Source: Punctularia strigosozonata HHB-11173 SS5 (Eukaryota > Basidiomycota > Agaricomycetes > Corticiales > Punctulariaceae). Taken from it: a stretch of 37,907 nucleotides of DNA. Under the pieces are notes generated by a model. It was not told the origin of the DNA and searched no databases. It saw only the letters and a list, made by a program, of their open reading frames with translations. A program made the position numbers and the translations under genes. This document shows, piece after piece, positions 11,646 through 23,043 of the stretch. Position 1 is the first letter of the stretch; each line of letters opens with the position of its first letter. The DNA is taken from positions 828,269 to 866,175 of the forward strand of contig NW_006767434.1 of the NCBI RefSeq assembly GCF_000264995.1. The letters run 5' to 3'.

Positions 11646-13879
11646 ATGTCTGCCAACAATGCAGCCGCCGTCGCGACGCATTCTCCACGCTCCTTACCTT
11701 CCTTTGCACAGACGTTCAACAAGGGCTCACTCTCCGACATTTCCGGCACGGACAACGCCCTGCCACCCATCCAGACCATATCACCGTCCATGGACAAGCA
11801 TCAGCGGCCCCGGTCTCCGCCACGTAGCGACGTCGACGAGTCCAGAGCAGCACGGAAACGACCCCGACACGAAGACGGCGCACCCGCGCCGGATATAACG
11901 TCAGTATACTCGGCTCTTTGTCTCGCTTTCTCGCTTTACTGGCTTGGCTCAATCCACGCGTCTGACTCCCTCTCATCAGGCCGGTGAAGGAAGAGCAAGA
12001 TGAGCTGATGGACGAGCCACTCTCACCCCCTCGGCCTTTGGGCGTGTCGCATTCTGTATCTTATCAAGAATCCGCTGGCGCGCCCTCCCCTTCAACCACG
12101 AACGCTCCCCAGTCCAAGCGACGACGTGTCACCATCAGCAGCATGGCGCATCCCATCAATACCAACGTTCGTCAAGGATCCGTGGACGCCGCCGGATCGA
12201 ATCCGATATCACCTGTCGTCATGGGTCTCCAAATGCCTCGCGACGATCCGACCGCCCTCGAGCAAGTGCGATCCATGTTGACCGTCAAGCAGAAGCAGAA
12301 GGCTCTCATCGAGCAGCGGCGGGAGAGTACCGCGGGCTTGACTCCAGTCCAACCCTCTGGCCCAAGCTTGGCCGGAGGAGCCCCTCAGGATGAACGGTAC
12401 AAATCGACAAGTGGAGGACGCGCGGGAGGCCGTACCCCTCCTTCAGGCCCGCCGCTAGCTAGCAGGCCGCGTGGAGGGAGCATGGCTGTCGGTCCCGGTG
12501 CGACGCACTCTAGACCTGGCGCGTCATCCATTCGTCACCCCTCTCCTCCCCCCATCTCCTCGTCAAGCCAGACATCTCACGCCGCGGCTACGCATGTGTC
12601 AGTGCCTGGAGGAGCTCTTCCAAACAGTCTTCCCCCGCCGCCTGGCAGCTTTACAAGGCGTCGCGCGGGCCAGCTCGGCATAGGAGGCAAGAAAAAGCCT
12701 GCAGATATCTTGATCAGCCCCCGAGATGCCCACGCCTCAGGTGATTTAGCACCGTTGATACAGAGCGCGCCCCCAGTGCCTCAAGCGGGATCTGGCTTCC
12801 CTGGCCGCTTCCCAATGGCCTTGCCCAGCCTGCCCTCCGCGATGGGGACCGGCCCGAGTTTACGCCGCGTGACGGCGAGTAGAGTACCGCCCACGCCGAC
12901 GTCCTTGACCACGCGTGGCGCCGCGGCAGCGGCAGCCGCGCGTTCTCCGCCAAGTACCCGATCGGTTCCGATCTCGAATACCTTGGTTCCTCCGACGCCG
13001 ACGACGCTCCGCCATCCGGGCTATGCCGGCGAGAAAGCAGCGTTCCTCGCTCCGTTCGAGATGTTCTATGACGCTTTGGCGGATTCGAAAGAGCTGAAGA
13101 CGTGGCTATCCGATCAGCTCCAAAAGTCGAACGCGCTTATACAAAATCTGCAACAGCAGCAGGAACGATTGGACGATCTCGTCGCCTCTTCGGTGGAGCG
13201 TCGGTTGGCCCCCATCAAGGAGGAATGTTACAGTCTCCATCGCAGGGTGGCTGACCTAGAGGATGAGCTGCGACGGTACAGAACCCCGGGAGGACTTGGG
13301 GACACATCGTACGGAACCCACTCCATGTCTAGCAAACACCCGAACGGTGCTGGGGGAATGACTCAAGACGGTTACACTTTCCCACCGGTCGATCGTCACG
13401 CAATGCGGCCATCTTTGACGAGGCGCATCTCCTCTCCGCCGCGCGACATGCCTAGATCGTACGGGACCCGTAGCACTGTGGAGTACGACACTTCGTCTCC
13501 GGTACCCTTCGAGGCGAGCAGACGTCACTCGGTGTCGACAGCTCGCTTTGAGCCACCGCGTCTGCCACCACCACCTGGTTCGTCACGCTCCGAACACCCT
13601 ATGACATTGGAGGGTCCGGGCCAGCCCGCCTCAGGTTCGGTCCACGCCATGTCGCCGTACGCTCAGCGTCCATCCCTCAGTCGTCACAACTCGACGCAGA
13701 GGACGTCGGAGTATCGTCGGCCGGGCGCGCATCCTTCTCGTGATCGAGAATCATCTTACCGACACCGCGCGTCTAGATCCCCGTCACCGGCTCGGGTTCG
13801 CAGCCCTAGTCCCAGCGAGGAAGGACGCTCCCCATCCACCAGTCGTCCGCGCTCCCGTTCTCCTATGGATAACCGTTGA
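11646..13879 (+). CDS. Unrecognised Ser/Pro-rich protein with coiled coil and RS tail
   Basis: I do not recognise this protein. Exons 11646-11899 and 11980-13879 give 717 residues. Most of it is low-complexity Ser/Pro/Arg. Ordered parts are a short helical stretch with many charges (about 173-200, DDPTALEQVRSML then KQKQKALIEQRR), and a region from about 435 to 518 that begins FEMFYDALADSKELKTWLSD and becomes a coiled coil (LIQNLQQQQERLDDLV, then RRVADLEDELRRY). SKRRRVT and RKRPRH are likely nuclear signals, and there is a poly-Ala run near residue 395. The last ~50 residues are RS/SP repeats (SRSPSPARVRSPSPSEEG), as in splicing or transcription-elongation factors. The conserved-looking FEMFYDAL segment next to the coiled coil argues for a real nuclear protein. 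Its role is unknown. Confidence 0.7.
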
Positions 13880-14958
13880 TGTCCGCCGTCTTATGGGTAA
13901 TGTAACGCTGAGATCTCTCATGTCTTGCATATATGTTCATCACTTGTACATACATGTTCATCATTCTTGCTTGTTTTTGGGGGTTTTTCTTTATTACCAT
14001 TCATTCGTGCCACGGACTCGCTCCCGATCTGTACAAGTACTCGAGGAATTCAGCATACCATCTGCGATGACAGGCGGTGTTCTTAGGCTGTCTACGCAGT
14101 CTATGTTTTTTTTCGGATTCCCCGATCCGCCGAGGCACGTGAAACATCACCCACCGACCCATCCTCCGTCCAAGAGTTCTCAACCGGTCCAAATCACCCC
14201 CAAGTACATCATCCTACGGGCTGATTTCCCCTGAGGCTAGAATGCAACAACGCGACAAGCCATGCACCCCTGAGTGTAGCTAATTTCGATAATACTCAGG
14301 TGAGAAAGGTGTGGCTATAAACAGGATGAGAACATATGGGTGTCTTACGTGATACTTGAGCTCTCCAGCGCGTCGGGTTCAGGTGAAGCCATAGAATTCA
14401 GATGAAGCCATAGAAGAATGGAGGAAGCTCTGATTGGGGCTGACATGCCTCCGACGATTCGCTGTTTAGGAGGTGCAGGCATGCCGGAGACATCGCTGCA
14501 ACCAAAGCGTATAGGCACATAATTGAGGAGACCAAATGCGAAGGTTGCGGAGCGCGGGACGACCTCAGGTGCATAGATATCGGCGAGGTACGGATCCAGA
14601 AGAGAGCTTGCTGACGTTGGCGCTGGCACAGAGAAGAGTCCTCCCACGTTGGACACGCCAGCGAACCTACTCAAGCGTCGACGATAGCCCAGGCCAGCAT
14701 AACGCTGTGGGGTCACTGCAAAATCTCTTCGTTCTGTTTCATGCGACTCCTGTCTGTGCTAGGAGCCAAGTCGGACGATGAAGCTTGGCACGCGGGATGG
14801 AGAGATCCGAAACGGGCGGGTTGACGTTTATCAGATAGTGGTCTGATACGGCTCCGCCTATCTGATAAAATTCCCAGGCGGATCAGTTTTCGTATGAACG
14901 GGCCTGTATGGGCTAATATAAGAACGGAACCGTCGCCCCGCCTTCCCCTTGGCCCACC
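13880..14958. other. Intergenic region with the siderophore-transporter promoter
   Basis: About 1.1 kb. The left part is the 3' flank of the coiled-coil gene. A minus-strand open frame at 14345-14716 lacks an ATG near its start and has no known domain, so I do not call it. A 19-bp-period duplication (TGAAGCCATAGAA) lies at 14373-14405. The right part contains the GATA-factor sites described separately and a weak TATAAG at 14917. Confidence 0.45.
14827..14869. promoter_or_regulatory. Inverted pair of ATCTGATAA sites (SreA/Urbs1-type GATA operator)
   Basis: TTTATCAGATAG (14827-14838) and CTATCTGATAAA (14858-14869) are perfect 12-bp inverted copies. Each contains ATCTGATAA, matching the ATCWGATAA consensus bound by the fungal iron-sensing GATA repressors (SreA, Sre1, Urbs1). 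A third, partial copy (GTCTGATAC, 14841-14849) lies between them. They sit 91-132 bp upstream of the start of a siderophore transporter, the classic target class of these repressors. The sites are seen directly; binding and iron repression are inferred. Confidence 0.7.
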
Positions 14959-17186
14959 ATGTCCATATCCTCCCACTCCCAGCACAAGTTCGACCCGCAG
15001 GACTCCACGACCGAGCTGCACTTGCTCGGTGAGACTTCTCCTGGTGTACGCAGGATCGAGGCTATCAACGCGACCTTCACAAAATGGACCAAGGTCTTCC
15101 TCTTCGTCGGCATCTTCTTGGTCAGCTACGCCTACGGTCTTGACGGAACCATACGATACACTTACCAGGTTCGCTACGCTTCAATGAATTTTCACCGCCG
15201 GACCTGCGAAGCTGACAATTTTTTTCTAGTCGTACGCTACGAACAGTTATGCGCAACATTCGCTGCTTGCCACGGTTAACGTTCTGCGCGCCGTCATTGC
15301 TGCCGCCGCCCAGCCAACGCTCGCAAAACTGATGGACGTGTTCGGTCGCTTCGAAGTCCTCGTTGTCAGCATAGTATTCTATGTCGTCGGTACGATTGTC
15401 GAGTCCACGTCAACCGGAGTACGAGGCTTCGCCGGCGGTGCCATTTTGTACCAGGTTTGCATGTCTTTCCATACCGTACGAATAATATCGTTGACGCGCT
15501 GTAGATTGGGTACACAGCGATCATGCTGATTGTTGAAGTACTCGTTGGCGACACAACCGCGCTCCGCAACCGTGTGCTGTTCTCTTTCGTTCCCGCAACA
15601 CCGTTTGTGGTATGCAGTATCTGAAGCTACTGCGCGATCCCTCCGGCTTAGCTTGTGATTGTAGATCAACGCATGGGTTTCTGGCGACGTCACTTCAGCC
15701 GTCCTCGGCGCAACTACCTGGCGCTGGGGTATTGGCATGTGGGCTCTCATTTACACTGGTAAATAACCCGGCTGCGCTGCCTCACCGATGCTTAAGTATG
15801 ACTCTCAGTTTGCGCCTTGCCGTTATGCATAACCTTGGCTTGGGCAACCAAGCGGGCTTCACACTCAGTAAGCATGGAGAAGTATCGGACGCCCTTCCAA
15901 CAGCTCGGTGAGTTGCAACCATCGCAAGTCATCCGGCTCATTAAACCCGACTTCAGGCTTCAAGGATCTTATGATTGCCTTGTTCTGGCAACTCGACGTC
16001 ATTGGAATCATCCTCATTATCGCAGGCAAGCAAAGATTCATCATACGGGAACGCCTTATTGACCTGGATATATACAGTATTTGCCCTTATCCTTGTACCC
16101 TTTACCATCGCAGGCTCCGCCGCCGAGCAGTGGCGAGCCGGGCACATCATTGCGATGCTCGTTATAGGCGTATGCTGCGTTCCCGTTTTCGTTCTGTGGG
16201 AAATGAAGGCTAAGCACCCTCTCGTACCGTTCCGCGTAAGTCTCCCAGAAGATATCATAAGTCTGCATATTCATTCCGCCCTATAGCTGCTCAAGGATCG
16301 CGGTGTTTGGGCTGCGCTAGGGATCGCTCTATTCCTCAACTTTGCGTGGTATCTCCAGGGCGAGTGCGTATCATCATCGTAAATGCTTCATCATCTGCAG
16401 AGATCTGAAAGATCTCCCCAGCTACCTGTACACTGTTCTGGTCGTAGCTTTCGATGAGACCATCAGCTCAGCCACTCGCATCACCAATGTTTATTCGTTC
16501 ACCTCGGTCCTTGTCGGGTGTGGTCTGGGTCTGATTGTCCGCTACGTCCGACGGTTGAAGCCATTGTACGTGCCCTGCCGATTCTCCCAAGTTATAGGAG
16601 CTGAATGGGTTTTAGCATTGTGTTCGGCGTCTGCTTGTTCATGGTCGCCTTCGGTCTCCTGATCCGCTTCCGCGGCGGCAATGCAAGCCACAGCGCTATT
16701 GTCGGTGCTCAGGTCGTCCTGGGCTTCGGAGGAGGCATGTTCTCGTACCCCGCGCAGGCCAGCATCCAGGCCCATACCCGCCACGAACACTTGGCAGTGA
16801 TCACCGCCATTTATCTCGCCTCCTACAACATTGGCAGCGCTCTCGGTGGTTCCGTCTCTGGCGCTATCTGGACGAACGTTCTTCCTGAGCAGCTGTCCTC
16901 CCGCCTCGCGAACATCAACTCGACGCTCGCGGCGGAGGTATACGGTTCCCCACTTACTACCGCCATCTTATACCCCGTCGGCACCCCGGAGCGCGATGCG
17001 ATCATTGCCGCCTACAAACATACGCAGCGCCTGCTCTGTATCACCGGTATCTGCCTCTGCGTGCCCCTCCTCGTCTTTGCTCTGCTCCTCCGTGACCCCA
17101 AGCTTGGTGACGAGCAGAGCTTGCCGGCGGCAGAGCGGCCCGCGGTCGACGGCGAGGAGCCAGTTGACCGGCCGGAAAAAAACTGA
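14959..17186 (+). CDS. MFS siderophore-iron transporter (SIT/ARN family)
   Basis: This family imports ferric siderophores across the plasma membrane by proton symport. Ten exons (14959-15168, 15230-15454, 15505-15609, 15665-15758, 15809-15907, 15957-16025, 16078-16235, 16287-16363, 16422-16565, 16616-17186) give 583 residues. Family marks near the N-terminus are [37 protein letters not shown] and [13 protein letters not shown]; then [22 protein letters not shown] and WRWGIGMWA. Near the end are [20 protein letters not shown] and a last helix followed by [12 protein letters not shown]. The pattern suggests 14 membrane helices with a cytosolic tail. The intron at 16026-16077 has a GC donor. Substrate siderophore is unknown. 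Promoter GATA sites point to induction by iron starvation. No siderophore synthesis gene is next to it. Confidence 0.92.
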
Positions 17187-17672
17187 ATCCCACTGCCTTC
17201 TCATCGATGTCGGCTACCGGTAATGAGCTGTCGCATCGAAGTACTCTATGTGTGACTGTACTCTATGTAATGCTCTGCGGAAATCACTTTATTGCCATCA
17301 ACCATTGACGACGGAACGAGATTGCTAGGTTACAACAAGTCTAATAGACCCGTAAGCCCAACAATAAACAGCTCGAGAAGGGGGAACATGCGACACGACG
17401 GGCTAATGAGTCGTGAAGTGAGGTACGGCATAAGAGTCGTGAGTGAAATGGTCGTAACAAGGAGTGCATGGGGTATGGTGTCCTTGTATTGAAACAGCTT
17501 TGAATGCATGCGATGAGCTAGAATAACAATTGACATGAGGGTTCGTGATGGTCCGAGACACTGCATATGCGATAAAGAAAAGAGAAAAGAAAGTTGGTGG
17601 GATTTGACGAAGACTCTCTTGACTGCAACCCGCCTGCGGAGGGAACAACACGGCGTCGCCGGCGATGAGAAA
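17187..17672. other. Convergent 3' intergenic region
   Basis: About 490 bp between the converging ends of the siderophore transporter and the CENP-B-type gene. It holds A/T-richer 3' flanks and no credible gene. Confidence 0.5.
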
Positions 17673-19881
17673 TTAGCTTCGATGACGCATCATCATCTCC
17701 GTGTTGACCATGAGACTCTTCAATTCGCCCAGCACCTCCTTCTGGTGAGGAGATATGAAACCGGGCTGCGTGGCAGTCCAGGAAATGAACTGGTCGAGGC
17801 ATTGTTCCGCGTGGATGAGCCTGCCATGGGGATCCTGAAGGAGTTCGTCAAGAGTCGCAGGCCCGAAAACCTGAGGGAGCATCCCCCCGATGATCGTAGC
17901 CCTCACTTTCATGGCAGCCTTCACGGCAGGCTTGAGGGGAGCATAGATGGTAGTGCGCCAATCGGAGGAAGGAGTCATGGTAGACTGGCCCTGTGACTGC
18001 TCGGGCGCCGATACGGTGCTTGCCTGACACTCCGCCATGCCTTCGTATGTGCCTGAAGCTTGCACGGACGATTGAGGATAAGCGGTCGTGACCCCAAGCA
18101 TGGGCTGAGCCGATTCTTCATGAGGCGACGCAGAAGTCTGCGGTGCGGGCCACGCCGCTTCCAACCCCGAAGCGCGCTGTGCCTGCCCTGAGCCCGAGGG
18201 TTGTTGATCAGCATCGGTCGCAGGCTGCCACGATGACTGAGCCTCAGGGGGAGTGCCGGTGGAAGGGGAAACGGCTTCAGACGACTGGGAAGGCTGAGTC
18301 CATGTATCCGCAGTCTGCGCCTGATTGGCAGCCGGGTCCGGAACGTTCGCTTCGCGAGGCGGAGGCTGACCTAGAGTTGCCAACCAGTCGCCGTTCTCGA
18401 ACGGAGTGAGATGCTCTATGTCCCCGTCAAGCGGGATGCCGAAGTTCGGGCCAAGAACAGAGGGATGAGGATAGGTGGGGACAACGCCGATAGACGCGTA
18501 GTATTCCTCCGTCATTTCGTGGATGTACCTCTTCGGTTTTTTGGCAGCGGCGTTGTCGGACTCTTCCTCTGGAGGATGGCCACAACCCATAGCGCGCGCC
18601 GCGCGCGTATTCTTTCCATCGCCTTGCCAAACGCCACGACGGATCCCGTGGCGATGCTTGAAGTTTTCGATCCACCCGGAACTGGCTTTAAACTTGTCCT
18701 CGGGGATCTCCATGGTGCGAGCTACCTCCTTCGCCTTCTGGCGTATCGACGCGTCCGTAAGGATTTGCTTGGCGGCATCCATCTCGACGAGCCATTTCTG
18801 GAGCTCCATCTCGATCTCCGGGAACTTGGAGGGTCTAGGTCACGCGATGAGGGGGATGAACGCAATCGTTGTTCGTATCGGCTCACCGGTGCTTCGCTAT
18901 TTTCATCTCTTCGTCGGGCCGGACGTGCAGCCACTTGGCCTTGTTCTTCAGAATTTTGCTGATCGTGCTGCGCTCGACGCCAAACCGGCGGGCAATGTCC
19001 TCTTGACGCATGCTAGGGTTATCCTTGTGGAACTGACAGATCGACCTGCGATCGACGTTGTAAAGGCGATTCTTCTTGTGTTTCTCGCGAGAGTTGGTGG
19101 ACACGGCGTCGGTAGTCGCAAGGGAAGCGATGCTTTGCCAGGAGCTATGAACCGATGCGGAAGACATCGACGTGACGGCAGACGCGATGCTGAGCGCAGG
19201 AGAGGCAGAACGTGCATTGGAGGTAGATCCAGAGGCGGAACGCGCGTGAGAAGGAAAGAAACCATAATGAGAGTAAGAAGAGGACGACGAGGATGAGGTC
19301 GAGATGTACGGCGAATGCGGTGCCGCCATCGAGCCCGCGTTCGTGGAGGGATATGGATTGTTATTATTAATATAAGTATTAGGCGAGTCCGCGCGCGACG
19401 AGGGGGCGTTAACGTAGAATGAGGACTGGGGGACGGACACCATGAAAGACGTAAGTCGGTCGAAGACGCGTGATAGCACAAAAACACTCACAGTACTAGA
19501 CGTGTTCGGAGCAGCCTTGTTTTGCTGCGCCATTTTTGCGGCTCTACGCGTAAGCACTCGACTGGGCCCGATGCTGCTCTCGACCTGCGGCATGCTCAGG
19601 TCCACAGCGTGCGGTGGCAACGCGTTCGACGATTGCGGTTGATATCGCGAAGCGTAGTCGGCCGATGTTGCGGCGGCGTAATCGAAATGTTCGCCTTGCG
19701 GATGGACTGGTGAATAAACGACGCCGGGCTGTTGGCTGGTCGAGGCGGAAGTGCCGGCGGTTGGTGGTGTCTGCGACGACGCCCATGACTGTGTCGCCGC
19801 TGGCGGCGGCTGCACGCTCATCGCGGGCGCAGTCTGGTCGCGAACTGATGAGTAGGCGGCAGCAGGTTGAAAGCCTGCCAT
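17673..19881 (-). CDS. CENP-B-type DNA-binding protein lacking a transposase domain
   Basis: Exons (in reading order) 19881-19492, 19425-18887 and 18834-17673 give 696 residues. A long Ser/Gln/Pro-rich N-terminus is followed by two DNA-binding helix-turn-helix units. The first (about 250-305) has RRSICQFHKDNPSMRQEDIA and FGVERSTISKILKNKAKWL; the second, CENP-B/Tc5 type (about 312-375), has LQKWLVEMD, KAKEVARTM and SSGWIENFKHRHGI. This is the tandem found in CENP-B, in fission yeast Abp1/Cbh proteins and in pogo/Tigger transposases. No DDE catalytic domain follows. The C-terminal half is Pro/Gln/Ser-rich and ends with a helical segment (TLDELLQDPHGRLIHAEQCL). It is therefore best read as a domesticated DNA-binding protein, possibly centromere- or repeat-binding. 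The 66-nt first intron is stop-free. The start is the least sure part: the frame stays open upstream. Confidence 0.82.
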
Positions 19882-21120
19882 CAACTTGTGACCTCCAAGG
19901 CGGCGGAGGTGGAAGGACGGGAGCAAGTGGGAACAAAGACGCTGGCAAAGTTTTATACGGATGCGATCTCCAGCGACGACCTTGGCTCTTACCACCACCT
20001 TGTATTCCGGCCCTTGCAACATGCGCATTGTAACTACTTTAGTTCTCCCTCCTTCATCAATTCGACAATTCAAATCGCCTCCTGCCTTGTACCTCCTGCA
20101 TGCAATGAGCGAGCGATTGCGCGACAACGCTGTCTGATCGGGTACTGCCTGCCTCCAAGACATGACGATCCAGGTACATGCCCGGCAGCGCACGGCCTCA
20201 CGCGATCATTTGATACACCCGTTCGCCAGCCCGCCTACCTTGCATCAATCGTTCGTGCATTTACACAACGGGCGTCCGCTCCAAACTGCAGTCTTCTGCT
20301 CCATCCATGCTCCTACGTTCGCTCGTGCATCGCCTGAGCGTTCTTTCCCTGCCCTGGTGGCATATATCGATGCGCGAACTGAGCAGTGCGTGCGCTATCA
20401 TCGGTCGTCCCGGGCGCCTGAAAGCTCCGCGTCAGCTTCTGCATCAGCAACACGAACTTTGACCGCTCTCAACCGCATGTGGATGAGAAACTCCCCTGCG
20501 TCCACGCCGCTCCGCGCCCGAAAGATCGGCTACCGCGAAGAGGACCATACCCAGGATAGCCCCAGATCACTCATATGAGCACCTCATGTTCGTCTGATAA
20601 GACGCCGGCGTGTTCAGAATTGTCACCGAAACGGGATTATCTCCACGGGACGTTTCCTTTGTCCGCCCGTGAGTGCAATGTGGAACTCCCGAGTCCGGTT
20701 CTGGTCCCATGTCAGTCCGCGAGAGAGCGCGTTCGGTCTTCTGAAGCTTGGAGCGTAAAGTCAACCGCAGCCACTGGGCGTTCGAAGCCCCGATGGTGGG
20801 AAGCAGTAGACCGCCGCCGAGCATCTGAATGAACTTGGTTGGCTTCGCGTTACCTACGAACTGAGCTCCGTAGCATGACGACATGTCGAACCGAACTCGG
20901 GCCTACCAGTAGAGTCTGTCTGTCTCTCGATCATACATGCGTACTGGGTCTGACCGTGTCTTGACCTGTAGGGCTGTCTCGTGCTGTTACGAAATCGTGA
21001 ACGTCTGGCTGTTGCCTCCGACTGACGTGACCTTGGACGACATCAAGACACTGCCATGATTGCGGACCCCTCCTTTCCTCCGGGTCGAACCGGCGAGTTG
21101 AACGTATTCATATCCGAACT

Positions 21121-21146
21121 CCTTGGATCCTGTCCTTGGATCCTGT
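21121..21146. repeat. Perfect 13-bp tandem duplication
   Basis: CCTTGGATCCTGT occurs twice in direct succession. No function is apparent. Confidence 0.75.
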
Positions 21147-22592
21147 TTTAGATCGGAAACTCGAATGGTAGTGATCTCGGTCGGACATCACCGGATACTT
21201 GTCGGCCAGCGACGATTGGCTGCGGCGATGCTTGAGTTTCTCGGTAAATCATTCAACAGTGGAAGTCCTCCTTGAAGATAATGACACATACGCTGGACCT
21301 ACGCTTTCATCCTACCCGTTTGGCAGGCTGCTACTGATCTGCCTCCACCACGATTTTGATCTAGTGGCTCGGAGACGAGGCACAGGCAATACTCAGGACG
21401 GCCCTTGGGATGCAACACCCTGGTGCGCCGCCGCGGAGAAGCGGTTTCGCCGCTAATTCCTCGTTCCAATGCTGTACATGCGACAGCATGCATATCAAAC
21501 CTAGAGACTCTGCGATTCAACCGTGCCGGGCGTGGTTAGGCATGTTGATCGCAAGTATTGCTATCATGGAACTCTGCACTCCGATTGCAGTGTGCGTACG
21601 AAACGGAGGCTAGACGAATCTCGGCGTCCAGCTTGTCTTCTTCCTTGGCTCCATGTACTTCCGCCCGACCTACTCTTGCTCTTGATTCTCTTCGATTATC
21701 GGAGCCAACTTCAGGGTCGGTGTATGCGCACACGTGGTTACGGGACCTCAGCTGACCCGCAGTCTTCCATTCTCGCCCATGGACGAAGGAAGCACCAATC
21801 GCTTGAGCTGCGTCGGATGGTCCCGGGTTTTGCTAGCAGAGCGCCAAAAAGCAACACTATGCGCTTGCTTCAATGGCTCCTGATATAATCCAGCATCCGT
21901 GGGCTACCAATGGGATCATCCACCTGACCCCGATTGGATGTAATCCAATCAACTACATACCACGGTACGTACATTGTTGGCTGAATCGATTACGCACGGC
22001 CATGCAGTTTGGGCGTTGCACGAGAACCCATGGTTCCGAGAAATACACGTTTAGAGGTGGATTCGTCGGCGGGATTTTCCTAGACTGCGTACTCAAGCAT
22101 GGACTCACAGGAGCAGACATGAACATGTGCATCCTCTGAGCTAGCAGCTAGCGGCTGGATCGTCGGTTCCGTGCGTTTCGTGTTATTTGGATGATGTTGC
22201 GTCCTATCGTTTGCTTTAACCCTTGAGCTTCTTCAGGACGTTCGTATGTCGTATGCTCCATTGGCCGATGGTCACAATATCGTATCAGTTTCTATTCAGG
22301 CCAATAAACTCCTCGCACTCATGACTCAGTGATAATCTGCGTGCCGAAACATGTCATCAAATGGTTTGTATCCATGTCAAGACATGCAACGAGGGATCCG
22401 TGTGCGACGGACATATAGCCTCGACCGTATATGCGGAGAGCCGAGAACAGACAACGGCTCACGCAATCAATTGACAGGGTATGGAGAAGCTTGTCGGTAT
22501 GGGTACTGAAGCCTGGAGGATCAACACCTTCCCTACTGGCCGTTTTTGCCCCGTTCGACCTGTTCGTCTCGCAGGCCAAGCCGCGATAGGTA

Positions 22593-22612
22593 GCGTGATA
22601 GCAATAGCTATC
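22593..22612. repeat. Short hairpin
   Basis: GTGATAGC and GCTATCAC form a perfect 8-bp stem around AATA. It is isolated in gene-free DNA. Confidence 0.5.
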
Positions 22613-23043
22613 ACTAACGCCGTAGGTTAACCAATTTCCCGCGGAAAGATCTGGTCAAAGATGTCGCTCATGAAGGTTGCCCCATTTCAGCGGTGTACAT
22701 GAGCTCGTAAACATGCAACGGCATACGTTGAAACATGACCGCAACCACACTCATTCCGCTCGCACAGCATCCGCAAAGCAGCTTCGCCCGCGTCCAGCTC
22801 CATCAAGATTTGCCGCATCGGGAAGCATTATCATGCATCAAGTCATGCACGGAGTAGACGGGCGTCAGTGTCCTGAGGCTTTGTGGACCTTGTGGACCTG
22901 CAGTCCTGCTTGCAGATAAGCCAATCGCCGTTCCGCATAGTCAATCGTCTGAAAATCGAATTGGATTAGGGAGGAGGGACCTCAGGAGGAGTTCCAGGTG
23001 TTACTGACAATGTGGCACCTCGTACATCGCTAGAGGCACGGGT

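Larger units (their letters stand above)
19882..23043. other. 3.2-kb stretch without a recognisable gene
   Basis: The left end is the promoter side of the CENP-B-type gene. Beyond it, no frame on either strand gives a known domain or a convincing spliced model; the longest ATG-initiated frames (20162-20578 plus, 20567-20884 minus) look random. Small repeats are present: a perfect 13-bp tandem (CCTTGGATCCTGT, 21121-21146), an 8-bp inverted repeat (21932-21950), a hairpin (22593-22612) and TGTGGACCT twice near 22885. It may hold decayed elements or non-coding transcripts; sequence alone cannot tell. Confidence 0.45.

Noticed and set aside
14345-14716. Minus-strand 123-codon frame
   Set aside because: It starts with GTG, has no ATG for about 80 codons and no known domain; no upstream exon was found.
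16605-16615. Separate gene starting at the ATG at 16605
   Set aside because: This ATG lies in the ninth intron of the siderophore transporter; splicing at 16615 restores the conserved membrane segment.
20162-20578. 138-codon plus-strand frame
   Set aside because: No domain, no conserved-looking segment, and low-complexity Ser/Ala runs; likely chance.
20567-20884. 105-codon minus-strand frame starting with ATG
   Set aside because: No recognisable motif; an LGGGLLLPTIG stretch is too short to assign. Kept as part of the gene-free gap.
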